Shown piece by piece: positions 57,213-64,000 of a DNA stretch of 64,000 nucleotides (positions are counted from its first letter, which is position 1; every line of letters starts with the position of its first letter). The position numbers were made by a program, and so were the translations under genes. The stretch is taken from assembly GCF_026210795.1 (NCBI RefSeq), contig NC_089454.1, positions 2,232,001 through 2,296,000 on the forward strand. Direction: 5' to 3'. The stretch comes from Rhizophagus irregularis (Eukaryota; Glomeromycota; Glomeromycetes; Glomerales; Glomeraceae). The notes beneath the pieces are model-generated. The model saw only the letters and a program-made list of their open reading frames with translations. It made no database searches and had not been told where the DNA came from.

Positions 57213-58450
57213 TTTATTGTTATAATTTGGCGTTTACGAACTAGTCGAAATTTGGTGTGACTACTGTAACTTCTGTTTTATATGTTGAGAGAATGTGTAA
57301 ATTTGTCGTTGCTTATTCATTTATTCACAAAATGACAAAATGAGAAGAAAAATGCTTTTTAGTCGGTATCCTATTAATCAATTTATAGGTATTTATCTGT
57401 ATGCGATAAATTTTTTTATCATATAAAACAAAATAAACTATCTGCAACGCGTAAACGCGTAATGGCTCAAACTTACTTTACCACACATGATCGGCTGAGG
57501 CGAGAGTTTAAAGAGTTTAACACCAATTCTTTTTTTTTGTATTCCCTCCTCCTCTTTCTATCATTGAATACGAGGTGGCTTAAGAACACTATTAGGATGT
57601 TTCCACCTCATGTTACTATCAAATCAATATCATTAAAAAAATTCAATCAGGTACCACAGAAACTTTGAGAATAATCTTGTATCACATTTACATAAAGAAC
57701 TTGATCACTATAATAAATTGATTAATTATATAATAGATTTTTTCTTTTCTAAAATACTGCATTTCCAAACTTTTCTCTCAAATAAAATGCTATAATTATT
57801 TTTCTTTCATTTTATGAATTAAATATAGACTACATAGCAAATTTTTATTTTTATATCACTGGAAGCTAGATTAGACTAAATTGATTTTCTTTCTTAATTA
57901 AGATCTTTTTAATGATGTTAAAATTTTTTATCAAAATACAAAATAAAAAAACTTTTAATCTTTTTGCAGCAATATGTAAATGTGTTCAACCATCTCCACT
58001 GTAAAGTATATTTTTTTTCTTTTTGACTACGTGGTACATGATAAAACATGTAATATTATTTTGAATTTTGAGCTATATTGTTTATAAAGTTTGTTGTTTT
58101 TAGCTAGAAAGAAAATTTAAGAATGTAAGAATTAGTTATAAAAAAAGTGACTACTCCTTCTTCCCCAACTTAAACCGATATCACTTTGTCATATATTACA
58201 AAGAAGCAGGAAATTCTCTGATTCTTAAATGAATTACTAATTAAAGGAAATGATAAATTTAATTTTGCTAAGATGAAAAGATAATGTTTGACAACATTCT
58301 TCAAATAGTATATACACAAAGATTCCAAATTAAAATTACGTCCAGATATGAAAAAAAGTAAAAATATAATAGGTGTACAAAATTATCTCTAAATACCTAA
58401 AATTAGAATACAACTTGTATCAATATCTTGATATAAATATTAATATTGAT
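57213..58450. other. Spacer with one unassigned small frame
   Basis: A plus-strand frame at 57462-57668 (68 aa, MAQTYFTTHDRLRREF...) starts coding-like but turns into a hydrophobic, low-complexity stretch. I recognise no family. Otherwise AT-rich with no gene. Confidence 0.35.
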
Positions 58451-58452
58451 TA

Positions 58453-58758
58453 GTGTTCCGAAAGGGTCGGTTTTTCAAACTCGACTCGAATGTAAAAGTA
58501 ATGACCCGGATTCGACTTGACCTGATTATAGTCTGACTCGGATAACCCGGGTTCGACGTCAAGTTGTATTTAACATAAAAAAATTTAAATTTTTAGCTAA
58601 AATATAATAAAAAGATTCGAGTCGCCAGGTCAAAGTAAAGGTATAACCCATTAACCCGACTCAACAGGTCAGGTCGAGTTCATACATGCGGGCTACGGGT
58701 CATCAAATTCATGTGACCCAACCCGATCCCTAAATACGAGTCGACCCTTTCGGAACAC
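58453..58758. mobile_element. 306-bp TA-flanked MITE, uninterrupted copy
   Basis: Ends GTGTTCCGAAAGGGTCG in inverted orientation, TA on both sides. It is rich in GACCCG/CGGGTC words. In reverse it aligns over its whole length to the outer element at 52196-57209 and lacks both of that copy's inserts, so it serves as the empty-site reference. Confidence 0.85.
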
Positions 58759-58917
58759 TAATTTTTGATTATATTTAACTTTCTTTCAAAATTTCTACAT
58801 TAATTATATTGAAATAACTGTGTAAAGCTTCTAAAAAAATGTTAAAAATCTTGAATACGAGAAAGTCTAACAAGTCTAAATGTACCGTTATATTAATTTT
58901 ATAGGATGATTTATGCC

Positions 58918-59247
58918 GTCAACTCTCTATAAATGCAACCATCTGTAAAAAAAAGTCGATCCGTTTTTTATATTCCATCTTTTTTCGAATTATTTACATT
59001 TTTCGTAAATAGATCCGTAAAAAGCTCATTATTATGGAATATAACGGATAGAATTTTTATGGGATCCTCTCCCTATAAAAAATCTTTCAGAGAAATGATC
59101 ACGTGTCTGAATTTCTTCGAAATGAAAACTAGAAAAATGATCATTTATCAGAGTTTTTTCCAGAATTTTTTTTATAGGGTCTTGGGACCATATATATAGT
59201 TTTGTAATAGTTCATTTAGAGAGGGTGTGCATTTATGGAGAGTTGAC
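58918..59247. mobile_element. Composite MITE with GTCAACTCTC(T/C)ATAAATGCA ends
   Basis: 20-bp inverted ends with one mismatch (58918-58937, 59228-59247). The right side is followed by TGTA and the left preceded by TTATGC, so a TA target is likely but worn. Inside lie two further palindromic units: 58943-59063 (CTGTAAAAAAAAGTCGATCC, with TATATTCCAT mirrored) and 59071-59179 (CCCTATAAAAAA ends, as at 18971-19170). Confidence 0.75.
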
Positions 59248-59939
59248 TGTAATTTGAAAATTGAGGCTTAGTTATAAATGACTTTCATTAATTTTAGTAG
59301 AATTAATTTTTTGTGAATGTGATTACCTATTTAATTAAATCTTTCTCGCTCAATATGTGTAAACATATATTATTAGCTTGTTTCTTTCTCTTTAATTGTA
59401 ATGTATTGTTATTTATTTATGTGCTGAAAATTCATACACGTATGATTTCTTACAAGTCTGTATGTATTTTTACATGCTATAGATTAAAAACCATACAGTG
59501 CATACATAAAAAACCATACCATACAGGTTTAAGTAACACGCTAACACCTTATATAAAATAAGGGAGATATTTTCCTGAACTGCTAGGTCAATTTTGATAT
59601 TTTTTTTTTACGAAAAATTAAATATTTGTCTTGGACAGCGAATTTTTTATGTTGATCATCTGAACAAAAAAAAAAATTTTGTTAATTTCATTAACTGTTA
59701 AATGTACATACATTGTATTAACAGCTAAATTATTAAAAACGCTGAACGCTAATAAAAAATTATGTTTTGGTTGGTTACGGAGAACAGCGAACATACAGCA
59801 TGCACCACGTTAATCCATCTATTTTTGCGTGCCAGCCGTAGCTTTTAATGACTAATTAGTCTAATAAGACAAAATTTTTTCAATGAATTACTTTCACCGT
59901 AATTTTACATCAAATATGAAAAATTTTTAATTGCTTTCA
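59248..59939. other. Intergenic, no gene recognised
   Basis: AT-rich spacer between the MITE cluster and the right copy of the HMG duplication. Confidence 0.4.
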
Positions 59940-62150
59940 TGACCTTACTATATTCGAAAAAAAAAACAAAGTAAAAATTTTAAAATAATAAATTATGTAC
60001 GTTTTTATCATATGTTTTTGTTATTTTGATCACAATTGCATCTTTTTATATATTCATGACAAAAGCACATTCATTATTCTTTCATTAGACTAGATTAAAT
60101 AAATATATGAAACGTCCTTTCATTATAGAATCGCTGTAAACAAAGAAACCAAATATTCTGCGGCAGGTGACACAAAATGTCCGTGCATTTCGGACTTAAT
60201 AACGGGTTTCCGATTCCTAGTAAATTTAACGAAAAATTTTGAAAATTTGATCTTTTTGTACCAAATTATTTTTTTGGTTATTCAAAAATGAAAATTTACA
60301 AATCTAATTGTTCAAAGATTATGTCACATATGTCACATAAAAAAAAACTATACAATTTTATAAATTTGGAAATTTATTGATTGAAAGAAAGAACTTTTGT
60401 TGAAAAGTCATTATACGTTCCTTGTGTCAACTTTCATTATTTATCTATTTTAAGCTTTTCTATAAAGAACTGTGAAAGAACCTCTTCATGTCGATTATAA
60501 TCAACAACAATCGCTTATGTCATTGAATCATGTTAAACATTGTGATTTTATCCGAAAAATAATAATAATGGGAAATCTAATACTACATTCATGTATGAAT
60601 GAAAAAAGATTTGAACAAATAAAAAATATCGAAAAGTAAAAAAAAAAAAAAAAAAAGTCAAAAGATTGATGATACCAAGATATGTAATTGGTGATATTAA
60701 GACAAAAAAAAATGATAATTTTATAGTAATTTTATGAAAAAACAAATATATACAAAGCCCAAATAATAGGGGTTATAAGTTCACATAAATGTAAAAAAAT
60801 TGAAAGTATAATCTGTCACTCGTTCCACAATTATTTTAATAATGAATATATTGCGGCTTAAAGTAGACATATAATACAATGAATGGTTATCAATTTGATA
60901 TATATATTATCAATAACACTATGTTCCAGTCATTATAATGCAAGAAATCACATTATAATGTAAGAAATCATTTAAAACACCTTCCAAATTTTTTATTGCT
61001 CATATTTTACGTATATACAGGTTTAATAGAACCAGTTACGTAATTGTACATAAAAAATACTGAAACTCGGATTTCATCATCAAAGAATTAAGAAAAGTAG
61101 ATAATTACTCCGCAATCACCATCAATTTTTTTTTATTTCATAAGCATAATCGGAATTAAATTCCAAAACTTACGAAACTTAAAAGTGTATAAAGTGTATA
61201 TAAATATTCCTTCCATTTTACTTAAACAGCCTTCTTTTTTTAAAAAAAAATCATCGCAATATGAATACCAACGAAATTCCACTCATCAACGTACCTTATC
61301 CACCAGAATTGACTGTCGAAGATATCTTAAGTCGAAGATCCGAGGAGAAACTACGGTTAAGAGCTCCAAATCAGTTTTTCATTTATAGATTGGCGTACAT
61401 AAGAGAGCTCAAGAAAATAATCGGAGAAAGTATCTCTATGACCAGAATTTCACCCCAAATAAGTTCGTCTTGGTCCAGAGAGCCTCCTGAAGTAAAGCAA
61501 GCTTATAAAAATCTCTCTGGTCTGACAGAAAATCGGTTGAAGGAAATGAGAAAAAATGATACTCCAATATTTATTCACGAAAACTTTTCCTCTCCACCAC
61601 CACCACCTAGTCAACCTGATGAAAATATCATAATTTATGATGTACCATTTTATCCTTATTCGGACTATTTTTGCGATGATTATTTCTATGATTATTACAA
61701 TAATTGTTATTATTCCTGTTAGCATTTTTTTTCGACGTTTTTATATCCTTATTTCGACTATGATCACTTATTTACGTGTGCTTCAATTTGGTATAATTGA
61801 TGATCCAGGATCCGATTATTACGATAATTACCTTTTCTTTAAGATGTTATTTTAAATTAAATCTTCTTTTACCACTTATTAGCTACCTTTTTATTATTTT
61901 TATCATTTTTTTATTCAGAGTTAATAACCAAGTCTCTTTAAATTTCTATTATTATTTATATAACTATGCTTAAATTACTCTTTTTTTAAAATAATAATAA
62001 CAATATATATATATATATATTATATTAAGATATATTCACAGCGTTCCTTTTAAGAATAAGAGATTTATTGTATAAATCAAAAATAAAATATAATTTACGT
62101 CAACTATGCATATTTATTTATTAAGTGATTTTAAATTTTCTTATGTATAA
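59940..62150 (+). repeat. Right copy of the direct duplication (MATA-HMG unit)
   Basis: Matches 48900-51420 in the same orientation; see that entry for landmarks. The centre-to-centre distance is 10,884 bp, measured between the two HMG start codons. Confidence 0.75.
61261..61722 (+). CDS. MATA-HMG-type HMG-box protein (copy 2)
   Basis: Intact single-exon frame of 153 aa, collinear with copy 1 at 50377. The HMG box spans about 34-98 (RAPNQFFIYRLAY, ISPQISSSWSREPPEVKQAY, LSGLTENRLKE). The N-terminal NEIPLINVPYPPEL and the five-Pro run are the same. Changes in the box are mostly conservative (K/R, I/V, M/L), which suggests selection on the protein. The Tyr-rich tail is kept (YPYSDYF..YFYDYYNNCYY), though its exact order has changed. 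No TC microsatellite precedes the start; an A-tract does. Nuclear DNA-binding role inferred from the family. Confidence 0.9.
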   Translation: MNTNEIPLINVPYPPELTVEDILSRRSEEKLRLRAPNQFFIYRLAYIRELKKIIGESISMTRISPQISSSWSREPPEVKQAYKNLSGLTENRLKEMRKNDTPIFIHENFSSPPPPPSQPDENIIIYDVPFYPYSDYFCDDYFYDYYNNCYYSC

Positions 62151-64000
62151 TCAAATAACGCGTAACGCGATTTTCCAGTCAACTGCGGGCTATATTGTCA
62201 TGACGACTTTTTTTTCCTATGATCATGTGGATCTCATGTGTAAGTATGTAAAAGATTTGTTATTTTCACATACAAAGTAAGTTTATAAAGTATATTGTAC
62301 TTTAGGAAGAAAATTGTAAGAACTAGGCCTTCCTTCCTTCCTTCAACAGATCAAACTTATCGGTTTTGTCAAATATTATGAATGAAATAGAAATAATTTT
62401 GAAATAGAAATAATTTGAAGAAATGTCTTTTTTCGAAGAAGTGAAAACCAATAGAACTTGAATATCGAAAATGAGAGAATGCGAATATTTAATTCATCAG
62501 TTATTGAAAATTGTACAAAAGAAAACAAAGTCGCACTTAATGTGACTCATGATTACCTTTATACTAATTTCTATAATTCTACATACTTCATATTGGTGGT
62601 GGTTTTGAATTAGTGATCTTCGAAAGACTACATTTGCGAAACTCAAATTATTAAAAGCATAAAAAACCCATTTCGCTGACAAGAACCACATTTACTCACC
62701 ATATAATAATTATTATGTTTGCAATAATATGAATATTTTTGTATTGAAATTATTGTGAAGCACGCGGTTGATTTTTCACTTTAGGTAAAGTTATTAGCAG
62801 TTGTGAAATTACTTAGATATTGATTTGCTTTAATATTTATGGAGTAATTAGCATTTTTTACAATAGTGTATTTAACTCTAAATATTATTCAAGTTATTTA
62901 TTGTAAAAATAATAAAATTATTAATATATTAGGGAAAAAAGTCAAAACTGATATTTTTCTTTTAAGATAAACGGTATAATACATGTGTGAAACAATATTG
63001 CGACCATTGCGTCAATTAAAATTCAGACGCCCACAAAATCACGTGGGAGTGAAAATTTTTTTGTGGTGATACTGGAAATGTCATTAAGCCAATCAATGAT
63101 CATCTATAATGACAAAGTTTTAAAATTTTATTTTCGTAATGTTGTAATAATTGATTTAGAATTTAATATTCGACGGATAGATATCTAAAGTGTAATTTGT
63201 GTATAGCAAATCTATTGATATATATAAATTTTAAGACTAAAACATCAATTTCGCAAAAAATATTTATTCCAAAATTTTTTGTTTCAAACACTTATTTGTA
63301 ACTTTAAATTACAATTTTACTGAAAATTCAAACGGATAACGGATTCCCTACTGTAGATCCCATGACAAAATATTATATCAATATTACCAAAAAAAAAAAC
63401 ATCATATTTATTGAATTTTAGATTAAAAGAAATATAGTCAAATTATCAAGATGTAGTCTGCGCCTTTGTTTATATTTGTGTAACAAAAAATAAATTCGTT
63501 AATATGTACGGTTTCGACTACTGTACCAACTTGGTTTTTAACATTCTAATAATTATCATTTTATGCTTAATTTCCGGATTACACAATTCTAATCTTTGTG
63601 GAACATTCATCGTCAAAAAATTTAAAAAAATGGCGAAATCGCAAATTGTAAATTCTACAATGCAGTTATTAATATAATCAATCATACCCTTGTTTTCTTC
63701 TAATAAATAAACAATAAAAAAAAAATTTTTGGCACCATTTTCTAAAAAAAAATAATAACAGATCTCTTTATACTTACAAAACTTATGCAACAAAAAATTA
63801 AATATTATGTTTTGCAAAATCTTTGTATGGTACAATCATTCTTCTTAACTCTTTCTACATTGTTTATGGAATCTATTGCAATTAGACAAATGGTGGAATA
63901 TTTAATAAGGTAAAAATAAATACAATTTTAATTTTGATCACGTGAACTATTTTACGCATTTTACTTGGTCAAAAAACTGTTAAAAACAAGCGACACTTTA
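62151..64000. other. Intergenic to the right edge
   Basis: No gene recognised. The minus-strand frame at 63518-63835 (105 codons) is rich in Phe, Ile and Asn and matches nothing I know. A CTTC array lies at 62328-62345. Confidence 0.4.

Noticed and set aside
60165-60200. GTCCGTGCATTTCGGAC near GGTGACACAAAATG as a possible third Mutator-type MITE end
   Set aside because: The words resemble the family ends but their order differs and no partner end or 9-bp duplication was found.

Overview
The window looks like nuclear DNA of an arbuscular mycorrhizal fungus (Glomeromycotina, most like Rhizophagus irregularis). This is inferred from the protein families and gene style; no database was searched. 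The DNA is very AT-rich, introns are short with GT..AG ends, and the genes belong to families greatly expanded in those fungi: BTB-BACK-TLDc proteins, TKL-like kinases with a Cys-pair N-terminus, F-box proteins, P-loop ATPases, LamG/MIR proteins and MATA-HMG factors. Much of the rest is made of short inverted-repeat transposons, a Helitron nest, a LINE tail and low-complexity tracts.

Layout. 0.9-7.4 kb (minus): an apparently intact six-exon gene for a beta-trefoil-BTB-BACK-TLDc protein (5090-7386), a broken copy cut by a Mutator-type MITE with a 9-bp target duplication (851-2790), and a stray BTB fragment. 12.2-14.5 kb: an intact F-box/LRR gene with a second MITE of the same family just upstream of its start. 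14.5-22 kb: no firm gene, but several tandem repeats, a hairpin and a 200-bp MITE. 21.5-27.3 kb (minus): a decayed gene of unknown family, a six-exon kinase gene with one frameshift in its Gly-rich loop, a kinase fossil on the plus strand, and a jacalin-like lectin with a membrane segment.

29-48 kb holds a dispersed family of four LamG-MIR genes (29177-30810 +, 38653-40252 +, 40913-42508 -, 46637-48151 -, the last broken) with the same seven-exon plan. Each has a near-perfect palindrome, consensus CATTACACATTCGTGTAATG, 153-162 bp upstream of the start. This shared site is the clearest sign in the window of a jointly controlled gene set. Lying among them are a 5'-truncated LINE with target duplication, a nine-exon kinase gene with one frameshift next to its DLG motif, an F-box fragment, and a P-loop ATPase pseudogene interrupted by a MITE.

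49-64 kb: two MATA-HMG genes (50377 and 61261) sit in a direct duplication about 2.3 kb long and 10.9 kb apart that includes over 1 kb of upstream DNA. Between them is a four-level transposon nest: a TA-flanked MITE (52196-57209) holds a second MITE and a 4.46-kb Helitron; the Helitron holds PIF1-type helicase remains with an older Helitron end and a 1.2-kb inverted-repeat element with a 7-bp target duplication. An uninterrupted copy of the outer MITE at 58453-58758 shows the insertion points.

Exon coordinates were worked out by hand from splice signals, frame continuity and paralog comparison; they are models without transcript support.
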